DNA from: Chitinophaga eiseniae
Lineage (GTDB): Bacteria > Bacteroidota > Bacteroidia > Chitinophagales > Chitinophagaceae
DNA length: 64,000 bases
Assembly (NCBI RefSeq): GCF_900167135.1
Contig: NZ_FUWZ01000005.1
Coordinates: forward strand, 443,003 to 507,002
Direction: 5' to 3'
Below, piece by piece: positions 25,534-33,713 of this stretch. The position numbers were made by a program, and so were the translations under genes. The notes beneath the pieces are model-generated. The model did no database searches, was not told where the DNA came from, and was given only the letters and a program-made list of their open reading frames with translations. The stretch's first letter is position 1. Each line of letters starts with the position of its first letter.

Positions 25534-28500
25534 CTATTTTGGCAGACAATCGGTGGCCTGTCCGTAATAGTTGTAACAGAGCATTTTCAGTATTCTGTTA
25601 TTTGCATCGCGCACGATCTGCAATCTGCCCAGTTTGTCATACGAGTATTTTCTGAGGATGTTAACCGGTGAGTTCTCTGACGTCATCCCTACTAGCGGCA
25701 GGTAGCTGTAAGTGCTTACGGCCGCTCCTTTAGGATATATCGTAACATCATCGATAGGCTCGGTGGCGTTCACTGTCGGATTGTTAACGGTTAACGGCTG
25801 AATCACTTTTTTCCAGCTGCCGCCGGTGTACTTCCAGTAGGAGAGCAGGTACTCCTTGTTGTCGGGCCTTACGAAATTGACAGACAGCGTGCCCCTGAAA
25901 GATTTATTTCCCTGGTGGGACACATCAGAGGCTACTCCGGTCAGCGTGCTGTTTTCAAATCCTTCGTAGTATATTTCATTCGCTTCTGCATTGTCTGCTT
26001 TCATGACCGGGTAAGCATCGTTGTAACTCCATATAATGGAGGAGGTGAAATTACTGCCGGCGCTCATGGACCTGATATTACCCAGTGGATCATAGGATTT
26101 ATAAATGACCGCAGGATACATCGTTTTGCCCAGGTTGGAGGTAAACACGGTATCGGGTCTGATGATTCTGCCGTTATTGTACCAGTCTCTATAGCTGACG
26201 GTAGTTTTATTACGTTGGACCCCGTTGACGATATTTTCTTCTTCCACAACAGGGAGGATCATATTCCGGTCGATCATTTTCTGGTAAATCCCCTTCGGGT
26301 CCTGCCCGGCCCATACCTTATCGGAAGGGTATTTCAGGCTGATAACGGCGGTCTCGTTCCTGCTATTGGTCCGCTCTTCCCTTGAAATTAACTGGTTGGA
26401 ACTATTATAGCTGTAGTTGGTGGTGGTAGTGACGCTGTCGTTCATCATTGTTTTGCTGGCGAGTGTTACCCATGGAGATTTGACATCGTAATAGCTATAC
26501 CCGAATTCATATACCCTGTTTTCTATTCTTTCGGCGTCGGTGTAAGTTCTGGCGCAGCAGGTTTTCAGGGAGTCGGCCAGCCGCACCACCCGGAGATAAC
26601 GCGAAGTAACGAGATTAGGATCGTTCTCTTTGTCATTGAGGTTGTACTTGTTTACTTCCTGTGCTACCAGCTTTTCGGCCCCTGACGGGGGGATAGCAAA
26701 GACATCTTTCTGCAGGAGCAAGCCCCTGGCATAACTACGGTCGATTAAAGGGAACTGAAGCCCCCATCCATCGGCTTCAAAACCGTTGTAGATGCCGTTC
26801 ATGTTGACGGAACTATAACCATTGTAGGCATTGCTGTAGTAATAGTCGGTTCTTCCGGTATTTTTACCATAGTCAATAACTTTCTCAGTTACTTTGTCAT
26901 ATCCCACGTAGCCCCCGCCTGTCATACCCAATACCGTCACCGGTGTAGAACTGAAGGTGCCCACCATGATTTGCGAGAAACTGCAAGCCTGTTGTCCATT
27001 TGCATCGTATATCGGCCCACAGGACAATGCCCGTCTGCTGATGGAGTAATTAACCGGCGTGCTGATCAGTGTGCCGGAGGATATTTCCTGCGGTTTGTTG
27101 TCTACAACGCCCATTTTCGTATAAGTATACTCTTTTCGGATCAGCGGCTTGTTATCATGACTGTAAATCGTCATTTCCTTTATCCTGATACCTCCGGCGG
27201 TGTTATATTGCGCCTGGGATTCGGTGGTAGGCGGGTACCACTTCATATATTCATAGTTAACCGAAATGTCTGGCATTCTTGGAAATACAGGACATTCCCC
27301 CCATCTTTTAATGCAAACGATCTCGAGTACGAACCTTATTTTTCCTTCCGGAAAACTCTCAAGATAGCCCTCCGAATTATAACTGAGATTTTCTGTGCCG
27401 TCTTTGTTATAGGTGTAATCGCTGGTCATTTTATTATCATGCGCGTTCCATTGATAGAATATACTTTCTTTTCCTTCTTTGTCTATTGAATAGATGATAA
27501 AGCGGGGTAGCCAGGCATCTTCAGGTTCTACGCCTCTCATATAATTATTTACTTTAATCGATATTGTGGTTTTCCCGGCGGCCCGTTCCCTTGCATCAAC
27601 GGTGTGTTCGATGTGACGAGTACTTAAATAGGATGCTGTGCTGTTAAATCCTCCCGATCCATAATAGCCAGGTATCTCCTTCGGCGGTTCGGCGGTACGG
27701 TCATACCGGTTCACTTCATAGGTAAAAGAAGTGGACCCGCCGGTTGGGTATTTTATTCTGGTCAGACTGCCAACGGCTGCCTGGTTAGAGGCGACCCTGT
27801 CGGCCTTAGCCACGGGGAATGGGTTTTTGTATTTTGTCATCGCCGGATGGCTCTCGATCATATTGGTATTGCTATTGGCGCCATTGTAGTATCCCCATCG
27901 GTCCTGTGCATCGGAGAACCGGTTGGGCATAGAATTTTTATCATATTCGAAGGAGTAATAGTCCTGTGTTACTTCGGGCGACGGACGCTGCACAATACTC
28001 AGCAGATAAGGCCGGTTAGTGTTGTTGTCGTATTTAAACTCATACTTGTTGATGATGTCTTGTTGAGCATTCCGTACCACTATGCTGTCCAGCAATACGC
28101 CTGAGATATCCGCACGCCGTGTTTTTGCATGAAAGTCGATCCTGCCGTCTTTCCAGGTGATAGCCCTGAGTTGGGTTTTACCGCTGACCGCATTGGTAGC
28201 GGCGCCCGGGTCAGTAGTGCCGTAATACCCGAATCCGGCGTTTTCCAGCATGGTGGTGGTCAGAAAATCATTTGGTACTGCCTGTGGCAGTACCAGCGCC
28301 TGTGATCCTTTTACGTTATAAAATTCGCTTTTGTCATCGTAGGTGAAGACAATGCTGTCCTGTTTGTTGGGAGATACGATTTTGTTCAGGTACCATCCAT
28401 TGATATTACTCCTGCGCACCATTTTATCATCATCCTGGTAGGTGGTTTTCTCCTGTGCCCCATCCTGGCCAAGGAAGTAAGTGACACCATTGTCATCCAG

Positions 28501-29139
28501 GATCTCCCAATAACGCTCGCTGAGGCTTCCGGAGAAGAATGCAGGGTAGTGAATCACTTTCAGGTTACTGGCAGGCATGGATTTCATGGAACCATCTTTA
28601 TCGATAAAGAACTTTCCGCTTTTACCTGCGAAGTTGAAGAAGTACCAGTCCGGCTCCGTGTCATAAGGCGTAGCGCCGGTCTGACTGGCCTCGCTCAGGA
28701 TCTTGTAATCCCGCGGTTGCCTGGCATCAAATACCTTCGGAAAGTTATCCAGTTCGGTCCGCGTTCTCATATAGCCGTTCATCTCATCGTCAGGTATGCC
28801 CTGTACGGTACGGGTGATCATCCCGCCGGCTTCCAGTGCCCAGCCGGTGCCCACCCAGGAAGCAACATCTTCCACTTTGATACCGGAGGCATGGTACGAC
28901 AACTGTACCGGCAACGACAGATCACGTAGTGAAATAGTGTAGAACGGAACACTGATATTAGCAGTACCTGTATGTAAACTCACCGGCCATTCCCCGTATC
29001 GCCCCAGTGCAGAAGCTTCCGGTGAAGAAGGTATCACTTTTACGGGTTCCTTCAGGGGAGGACGTTGGCCTTGGGCCCGGACAGATAAGGTTCCAAACAA
29101 TGTACTGACAGATAACAGTACTCCTAATATATTTTTCAT
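25534..29139 (-). CDS. RHS-locus large secreted shell protein (SpvB/RHS-like)
   Basis: The ATG at 29139 gives 1201 aa with the signal peptide MKNILGVLLSVSTLFGTLSV; earlier in-frame codons are not supported. The N-terminal part (GRYGEWPVSLHTGTANISVP, LPVQLSYHASGIKVEDVASW, GTGWALEAGGMITRTVQG) is typical of the large first gene of Bacteroidota RHS pairs. Many YD-type strands follow (FEYDKNSMPNRFSDAQDRWG, NYSYNSSNQLISREE, YSYDKLGRLQIV), and it ends after YYGQATDCLPK without a toxin tip. It sits 53 nt upstream of the tip-bearing RHS gene and is probably co-transcribed. It may form part of the shell or be a delivery partner. Confidence 0.85.
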   Translation of the reverse strand: MKNILGVLLSVSTLFGTLSVRAQGQRPPLKEPVKVIPSSPEASALGRYGEWPVSLHTGTANISVPFYTISLRDLSLPVQLSYHASGIKVEDVASWVGTGWALEAGGMITRTVQGIPDDEMNGYMRTRTELDNFPKVFDARQPRDYKILSEASQTGATPYDTEPDWYFFNFAGKSGKFFIDKDGSMKSMPASNLKVIHYPAFFSGSLSERYWEILDDNGVTYFLGQDGAQEKTTYQDDDKMVRRSNINGWYLNKIVSPNKQDSIVFTYDDKSEFYNVKGSQALVLPQAVPNDFLTTTMLENAGFGYYGTTDPGAATNAVSGKTQLRAITWKDGRIDFHAKTRRADISGVLLDSIVVRNAQQDIINKYEFKYDNNTNRPYLLSIVQRPSPEVTQDYYSFEYDKNSMPNRFSDAQDRWGYYNGANSNTNMIESHPAMTKYKNPFPVAKADRVASNQAAVGSLTRIKYPTGGSTSFTYEVNRYDRTAEPPKEIPGYYGSGGFNSTASYLSTRHIEHTVDARERAAGKTTISIKVNNYMRGVEPEDAWLPRFIIYSIDKEGKESIFYQWNAHDNKMTSDYTYNKDGTENLSYNSEGYLESFPEGKIRFVLEIVCIKRWGECPVFPRMPDISVNYEYMKWYPPTTESQAQYNTAGGIRIKEMTIYSHDNKPLIRKEYTYTKMGVVDNKPQEISSGTLISTPVNYSISRRALSCGPIYDANGQQACSFSQIMVGTFSSTPVTVLGMTGGGYVGYDKVTEKVIDYGKNTGRTDYYYSNAYNGYSSVNMNGIYNGFEADGWGLQFPLIDRSYARGLLLQKDVFAIPPSGAEKLVAQEVNKYNLNDKENDPNLVTSRYLRVVRLADSLKTCCARTYTDAERIENRVYEFGYSYYDVKSPWVTLASKTMMNDSVTTTTNYSYNSSNQLISREERTNSRNETAVISLKYPSDKVWAGQDPKGIYQKMIDRNMILPVVEEENIVNGVQRNKTTVSYRDWYNNGRIIRPDTVFTSNLGKTMYPAVIYKSYDPLGNIRSMSAGSNFTSSIIWSYNDAYPVMKADNAEANEIYYEGFENSTLTGVASDVSHQGNKSFRGTLSVNFVRPDNKEYLLSYWKYTGGSWKKVIQPLTVNNPTVNATEPIDDVTIYPKGAAVSTYSYLPLVGMTSENSPVNILRKYSYDKLGRLQIVRDANNRILKMLCYNYYGQATDCLPK

Positions 29140-29519
29140 GGTACAAGAAATAGCCCGGCCGCACATAGGTTCACAGCGGGTCATATAGCATGGTTATCAA
29201 AAAAATTTCTGCAAAAGAATAGCGTGCACTATTTTTTTCGGTGGTGCAAAGTACCTCCTTTTTTAAATCCGGCCAAAAAATGTATAGATGCTCGCCAACA
29301 GATAGCGCGCAGGGTGTCAGGGAGTTATAGGATAGCAATATGCTTCCGGTTCCCGTCGCAAACAGCCCTTTAAATTGTCTTATCCGGCCCCCTTCTTATT
29401 CCCATCTTATTCCCATCTTTGTTGTGTTGAAAACAACCTGCAAACAAGTGGAGCAGCGACCACTACCAAAAACGGGCGGAGCCGAAAAGCCACACGAGTA
29501 GGAAGCAAAAGTCTATCTT
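29140..29519. other. Divergent intergenic region between RHS locus and SRPBCC gene
   Basis: About 380 nt hold the promoters of both flanking genes. A tandem repeat CTTATTCCCAT (two copies, ~29395-29417) is followed by CATCTTTG, one base off TAnnTTTG, upstream of the SRPBCC gene. No small gene or RNA was recognised. Confidence 0.4.
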
Positions 29520-29969
29520 ATGGCAAATAATACTGTCTCCTTGCACAGAATGCTGAAAACTACTCCCGACAAAGTTTTCCGCGCCTTTACAGAGCCGCTG
29601 GCGCTGGCTGCATGGCTACCTCCTTACGGATATCTCTGCACTGTTCATGAACTGAATGCGGTGACTGGCGGTTCGCATAAAGCATCGTTTCATAATTTCT
29701 CTACGGGCAATGGTCATTCTTTCGGTGGCACCTACCTGGAAGTAAAGCCCAATGAGTTCCTGAAATATACTGATCAGTTCGACGATCCCAATATGCCCGG
29801 GGAAATGACCACGTCCGTCTGGATACGGAAAACAGTGGCCGGCACGGAGATAAAGATTACACAGGAGGGGATTCCTGCGATGATACCACCGGAAATGTGT
29901 TACCTGGGCTGGCAGGAATCACTGGAGAAACTGGCTAAACTGGTAGAACCGCAGATACCGGATGCCTGA
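29520..29969 (+). CDS. SRPBCC/AHSA1-family protein
   Basis: The 149-aa protein starts SLHRMLKTTPDKVFRAFTEP and has LALAAWLPPYGY, GTYLEVKPNEFLKYTDQF and the C-terminal helix LGWQESLEKLAKLVEP. These are the hallmarks of the AHSA1 (Aha1-like) branch of START-fold proteins, which bind hydrophobic ligands or act as small stress proteins. It is followed 32 nt later by a VOC gene in the same direction, a common pairing. Ligand unknown. Confidence 0.88.
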   Translation: MANNTVSLHRMLKTTPDKVFRAFTEPLALAAWLPPYGYLCTVHELNAVTGGSHKASFHNFSTGNGHSFGGTYLEVKPNEFLKYTDQFDDPNMPGEMTTSVWIRKTVAGTEIKITQEGIPAMIPPEMCYLGWQESLEKLAKLVEPQIPDA

Positions 29970-30001
29970 TCACATGGCTATACGCTTTTAAAGGAACGGA
30001 T

Positions 30002-30511
30002 ATGAACACTATTAATGAAACCATCGCCGGACTGGAGCTGGCACAAATAGGCTGGGTGGTGCCTGATATATATGCCGCGGTGAAATTTCTCTCAGGGGCG
30101 TTGGGCATTGCTGGTTTTCCTGAACCGGAACATGTCCGTGCGCAGGACCTGGCGATGACCTACCATGGAAAGGTAGTGGCTGCCGAATGGCTCACCACGC
30201 AGACATATAACGGTGGTACTTTTATTGAACTGGTCCAGCCGCTTTCCGGGCAAAGCATGTTCCATGATTACCTTGCGCAATATCCAGCCGGCGGCACACA
30301 GCATCTGGCATTCCGGCTGCCGGTAAGCGGCTTCGGGCGAGTGACCGACGAACTGCAAAAGCAGGGCTACCCCGTCATCAGTGAAGTGGACCACCCTATT
30401 GCCCGGATGGCTTTCTTCGATACTTATAAAACGCTTGGGGTGGTGACAGAGATTATGGGCATCACCCCGGAAGGATGGACGGTGGTGGAACAAATGAAGA
30501 AGGGGAGATAA
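30002..30511 (+). CDS. VOC-fold (glyoxalase/methylmalonyl-CoA epimerase-like) protein
   Basis: The 169-aa protein begins LAQIGWVVPDIYAAVKFLSG, the typical first beta-alpha unit of Glyoxalase_4 proteins. FIELVQPLSGQSMFHDYL, GGTQHLAFRL and PVISEVDHPIARMAFFDT follow, with a C-terminal EIMGITPEGW. His in QHLAF and Glu in TEIMG are candidate metal ligands. It is probably co-transcribed with the SRPBCC gene and converges with the small acidic gene at 30517. Substrate unknown. Confidence 0.85.
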   Translation: MNTINETIAGLELAQIGWVVPDIYAAVKFLSGALGIAGFPEPEHVRAQDLAMTYHGKVVAAEWLTTQTYNGGTFIELVQPLSGQSMFHDYLAQYPAGGTQHLAFRLPVSGFGRVTDELQKQGYPVISEVDHPIARMAFFDTYKTLGVVTEIMGITPEGWTVVEQMKKGR

Positions 30512-30516
30512 GGCAT

Positions 30517-30723
30517 TTAAGGCGGTATTCGGAATTCCCCTGCTTTCTTCATTTCTTCCATAACGACATGATCGGCAGGCGCCGGGTCTTGCTCTTCCTG
30601 CTGTTCGCTCTCATCTTCATCGCAGTATTTATCTATGGTATGTAGTATCCGCAGGAACGTTCCGTGTTCAATGTCAAATTTGACGGAATATTTTGATTCA
30701 GAGAAAGTGATATTGTTGTTCAT
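30517..30723 (-). CDS. Small acidic hypothetical protein
   Basis: The ATG at 30723 gives 68 aa, with a hydrophobic-strand start (NNNITFSESKYSVKFDIEHG) and a strongly acidic middle (DKYCDEDESEQQEEQDPAP). The gene follows the proline dehydrogenase gene by 28 nt on the same strand and is probably co-transcribed. No family recognised. A longer reading from 30768 would overlap proline dehydrogenase and is less likely. Confidence 0.5.
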   Translation of the reverse strand: MNNNITFSESKYSVKFDIEHGTFLRILHTIDKYCDEDESEQQEEQDPAPADHVVMEEMKKAGEFRIPP

Positions 30724-30751
30724 CGCTATTTCTGTGTATACCTGGGTCGAA

Positions 30752-31690
30752 TTAACCAACAATATCATTCAGCGCCCTGAAAATATTCATCGGATATTCT
30801 GCCAGCCGGTTGCATAAATACAGATACCATTCCTTTCCATACACGAAATACAATTTGGTGGGATAACCTTCTGCTTTTAGTTTGTCAAGTTGTTCGGTCT
30901 GGATGCCATACAGGCTCTCAAATTCGTATTTGTCTTTGTCCGGATGATATTGATGGACCAGCGCTTTGGCTTGCTGTTGTATTTTATCGTGGTGGGTAGC
31001 AATGGAGCACAGGTGACCGTTGGACAACAGTTGCGCTACATAGTCCAGGTACGCTTCATCCAGCGCTTCCCCTCTCGGCATGGAAAGCTGAGGAGCGGTT
31101 TCAAAGGCGCCTTTGACGATCCTGATGCGGCCAGGCGTTTTCAGCAGTTCGGCAAAATCATCTTTAGAACGGTAAAGGTATGCCTGCAGGGTGATACCTA
31201 AGTCGCTATATTCTTTTACTGCGCGTTTGTAGGTATGGAGGATGGCATCCGTGCGTTCGGTGCCTTCCGCGCTGATAATTACTTCTGTTTTTCCTTTGGT
31301 TGCTGCTGCGCAGATGGTCATCAGGTTGTTGTAACAAAGGTCTTCCGAAACCGCCAGCCCGATATGGGAGAGGTCCAGCGAGACAGTTGAATACAGGTTT
31401 TGCTGGTTGATTTGCTGACAGATCTTCACAAATTCGGTAGTGGCTTCTGCCGCCTCGTGCTCGTTCCGGGTACTCTCGCCCATAAACTCAATGGAGCATT
31501 TAAAGCCGTTCCCGTTTTGCTGCATTACTTTGCGGACTGTTTCGTCCAGCGTTTCTCCGCCGATATACCTGTCAGCCGCCTTCTTTAATACGTTAAACAA
31601 AACTTCGTTCTCCAGCAGAAATTCCTTTGCCTGTTCGTTTAACGCCGCTTTCCTGAGAGCCATTGAGCCCATACTTAATAACTTATCCAT
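30752..31690 (-). CDS. Proline dehydrogenase family protein
   Basis: The 312-aa FAD-dependent barrel enzyme should oxidise proline to pyrroline-5-carboxylate. Family landmarks are GFKCSIEFMGE (~56), YSTVSLDLSHIGLAVS, RIRIVKGAFETAP (~193), LCSIATHHDK, YEFESLYGI and VYGKEWYLYLCNRLAEYP (~283-300). In most proline dehydrogenases the last motif has two adjacent Arg that bind the proline carboxylate; here it reads CNR, so one is replaced by Asn. No pyrroline-5-carboxylate dehydrogenase gene is nearby. Length is normal for the mono-functional enzyme. Confidence 0.85.
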   Translation of the reverse strand: MDKLLSMGSMALRKAALNEQAKEFLLENEVLFNVLKKAADRYIGGETLDETVRKVMQQNGNGFKCSIEFMGESTRNEHEAAEATTEFVKICQQINQQNLYSTVSLDLSHIGLAVSEDLCYNNLMTICAAATKGKTEVIISAEGTERTDAILHTYKRAVKEYSDLGITLQAYLYRSKDDFAELLKTPGRIRIVKGAFETAPQLSMPRGEALDEAYLDYVAQLLSNGHLCSIATHHDKIQQQAKALVHQYHPDKDKYEFESLYGIQTEQLDKLKAEGYPTKLYFVYGKEWYLYLCNRLAEYPMNIFRALNDIVG

Positions 31691-31759
31691 TGGTTTTGCA
31701 TTTTAGAAGCTGAAGATAAGCATAATCCGCCTGATTGACATTAGCAGCGGTATCTGAAG

Positions 31760-32125
31760 TTATTTGTAAGAATGCAGTCCCATCCTGTTGCCTTCTGTGT
31801 CCGTAAATAGGGCGTAGAAGCCATTCTCCGCGTCGATGAGCGTTTTAGGCAGAAGCACTCTGCCGCCGGCGGGTTCAACTTTATGGAGTACGTTTTGCAG
31901 ATCATCGCCGCCGTTAAAGTAAACCAGCGTGCCGATCGCGGAGGGCTTATAGTCATCTCCCTTTATCAGGGCCACATTCACAGGTCCGCCGCCGGGAAAC
32001 AATCCCATCTGCGTTCCCTGCATATCTATCTCCCGGATCCCGATGTTGAAAACAGACTGGTAAAATGCTACCGCACGGGCAAACGATCCGGTGGGGATTT
32101 CCACGATTGAAATGAAGTTTTCCAT
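31760..32125 (-). CDS. VOC-family protein (glyoxalase/bleomycin-resistance fold)
   Basis: The ATG at 32125 (MENFISIVEIPTGSFARAV) gives 121 aa, a usual VOC length. Visible units are AVAFYQSVFNI, MGLFPGGGPVNVALIKG, GTLVYFNGGDDL, VEPAGGRVLLPKT and the end FTDTEGNRMGLHSYK. It is predicted to be a cytoplasmic dimer binding a small ligand. A probable activator site and a good -7 element lie 20-60 nt upstream, and an AraC gene is immediately upstream on the same strand, so inducible expression is likely. Confidence 0.88.
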   Translation of the reverse strand: MENFISIVEIPTGSFARAVAFYQSVFNIGIREIDMQGTQMGLFPGGGPVNVALIKGDDYKPSAIGTLVYFNGGDDLQNVLHKVEPAGGRVLLPKTLIDAENGFYALFTDTEGNRMGLHSYK

Positions 32126-32143
32126 GTCTACTGAAGTTTTCGA

Positions 32144-32186
32144 CAAAACTACAGTACCCGGTGGGCATCAAATTGTAAAATTGCGA
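32144..32186 (-). promoter_or_regulatory. Probable AraC-type site and -7 element of the VOC gene
   Basis: Minus strand: TCGCAATTTTACAATT (32186-32171), 19 nt, then TAGTTTTG (32151-32144), a perfect TAnnTTTG. The 16-mer and spacing match the promoter at 19289-19331. The site begins 3 nt beyond the end of the AraC gene. Confidence 0.7.
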
Positions 32187-32188
32187 CA

Positions 32189-33010
32189 CTAGTCCCGGGA
32201 ATATAACAGCGATGAAAGCGCCATGGAATCGTCGTTCAAAAAGTACCTGGGACTTACGCCCGTAAACTCTTTGAAGTCCTTGATAAAGTGAGCCTGGTCG
32301 TGATAGTCGCGCTCATAGGCGATGTTGGTTAAATGGCCTGGCTGTTCATGCAGCAACATTTTCAATACGGCTTGCAGCCGTATGACCTTACCCAGCTGTT
32401 TGGGGCTCATACCGATCTGCTTCAGGAATTTCCGTTCCAGCTGTCGCCGTTTGGACAGGTCCACTTCCAGGATGGAATGGATGGAAGTGCCGCCTTTTTT
32501 GTGTAGCAGGGCGTCTACCGTCGATTTTACGACCTGGTCGATCGTTGCCTGGCGGTTCAGCCTGTTCATCAGGAAGGTTTCGATGATCTGTATCCTTTGC
32601 GTGGTATCGCAGGCGTCGATGATGTCCCGCGTCAGCGTAGCGGATATTTCCGGGCCGAACAACAGTTCGAGCGGTGTTTCTTTATTGGCCAGCTGCTGAA
32701 TAGGTAGTGTAATAAAATTGGCAAAGCCGTAAGGATAAAAACGGACCGCGAAAGAGTGGACATGCCCGGCGGGTTGTATGAAATAAGGTTCCGTAATTTG
32801 TCCCAGCACCATTTCACGGGGTTGGATAATAAAAGTGTCTTCCGACACAAACCGCCGGATGTCATCTCCCAGAATAAAAAACAATTCGATGCACCCGTCC
32901 GGCAGCACCCGCTGCCGGGGCGCTTCTTTTTCAGCTGGGACCGCTAATGTCCAGTAACATTTGACGAAGGCGCTCAAATCAGGGTGCGGCGGAAAAGTCT
33001 CGTAGGTCAT
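32189..33010 (-). CDS. AraC-family regulator (DUF6597-type N-terminal domain)
   Basis: The ATG at 33010 (MTYETFPPHPDLSAFVKCYW) gives 273 aa. The N-terminal ligand-type domain (LPDGCIELFFILGDD, MVLGQITEPYFI) is followed by the C-terminal helix-turn-helix pair, with LSKRRQLERKFLKQIGMSPK and YHDQAHFIKDFKEFTGVSP. The last motif is nearly the same as in the AraC protein at 18012. It lies 10 nt after the SRPBCC gene, so both are one operon, and the downstream VOC gene carries a probable binding site. It probably activates that gene. Confidence 0.9.
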   Translation of the reverse strand: MTYETFPPHPDLSAFVKCYWTLAVPAEKEAPRQRVLPDGCIELFFILGDDIRRFVSEDTFIIQPREMVLGQITEPYFIQPAGHVHSFAVRFYPYGFANFITLPIQQLANKETPLELLFGPEISATLTRDIIDACDTTQRIQIIETFLMNRLNRQATIDQVVKSTVDALLHKKGGTSIHSILEVDLSKRRQLERKFLKQIGMSPKQLGKVIRLQAVLKMLLHEQPGHLTNIAYERDYHDQAHFIKDFKEFTGVSPRYFLNDDSMALSSLLYSRD

Positions 33011-33020
33011 CGAGCTTTTT

Positions 33021-33467
33021 TTAATTCCAGTTATCGACTTTGACGTCATCAGGAAAAGGGTGTCCCTTCCCCGTTTCTACCAGCGATTTCAGGCTCATCA
33101 GGAAGATGGCCCATTTGGTACTGCAATGATGCATGAACTCAACAGGTTCCTTCCAGTCCAGGTGCTTAAATAGTACAATGACATAGTCACGGTCCTGCTT
33201 CAGCTCGAAACGGATGGTAGTGCCGATCCATTCCCGGGGGCCGTCGATTACTTCCCATTCTACCAGGCCGGGCGATTGAAGGTTTGTTACTTTCATATCA
33301 AACCCGTCTGTACCAAACCGGAATATAACGGTGTTTCCGGTCTGATCACCTTCGCCCCGCGTGTCGGTGGTCCACCAGCCAGCGAGCCCTTCCCTGGTGG
33401 TTAAAGCACGGTATACTTCCTCAATAGACATAGTTTTGATCCCTATGCGGTGTAAGATATTTGCCAT
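33021..33467 (-). CDS. SRPBCC/AHSA1-family protein
   Basis: The ATG at 33467 (MANILHRIGIKTMSIEEVYR) gives 148 aa. Family features are VYRALTTREGLAGWWTTDT, NTVIFRFGTDGFDMKVTNL, VEWEVIDGPREWIGTTIRFEL and the closing helix FLMSLKSLVETGKGHPFPDD. It is first in an apparent SRPBCC-araC-VOC set, with a -7 element (TACATTTG) 16-23 nt before the start. Function is probably binding of a small hydrophobic molecule. Not closely related to the SRPBCC protein at 29520. Confidence 0.87.
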   Translation of the reverse strand: MANILHRIGIKTMSIEEVYRALTTREGLAGWWTTDTRGEGDQTGNTVIFRFGTDGFDMKVTNLQSPGLVEWEVIDGPREWIGTTIRFELKQDRDYVIVLFKHLDWKEPVEFMHHCSTKWAIFLMSLKSLVETGKGHPFPDDVKVDNWN

Positions 33468-33482
33468 AACGAATTGTTTTGT

Positions 33483-33490
33483 CAAATGTA
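33483..33490 (-). promoter_or_regulatory. -7 promoter element before the SRPBCC-araC operon
   Basis: TACATTTG on the minus strand matches TAnnTTTG and sits 15 nt before the ATG, giving a very short leader. No matching TTTG was found at the -33 position. Confidence 0.45.
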
Positions 33491-33713
33491 CCTTTTTAGG
33501 TCAATGCCCGCAGCAGGCAATCCGGACAAAGTCAGGGGGTGATCCGGACACCTGACGATCTATATCACCCTGGTTTCTCTATAAAATAAAAATAATTATC
33601 CATCTGAATTATCACTGCAGTTATACATGGTAATTTCATAGCTCAACCAATAATCACTTTTGCAATAACTGATCACTTGAAACCCAATTCCTAAATTCCC
33701 TCAAGTCAAAACT

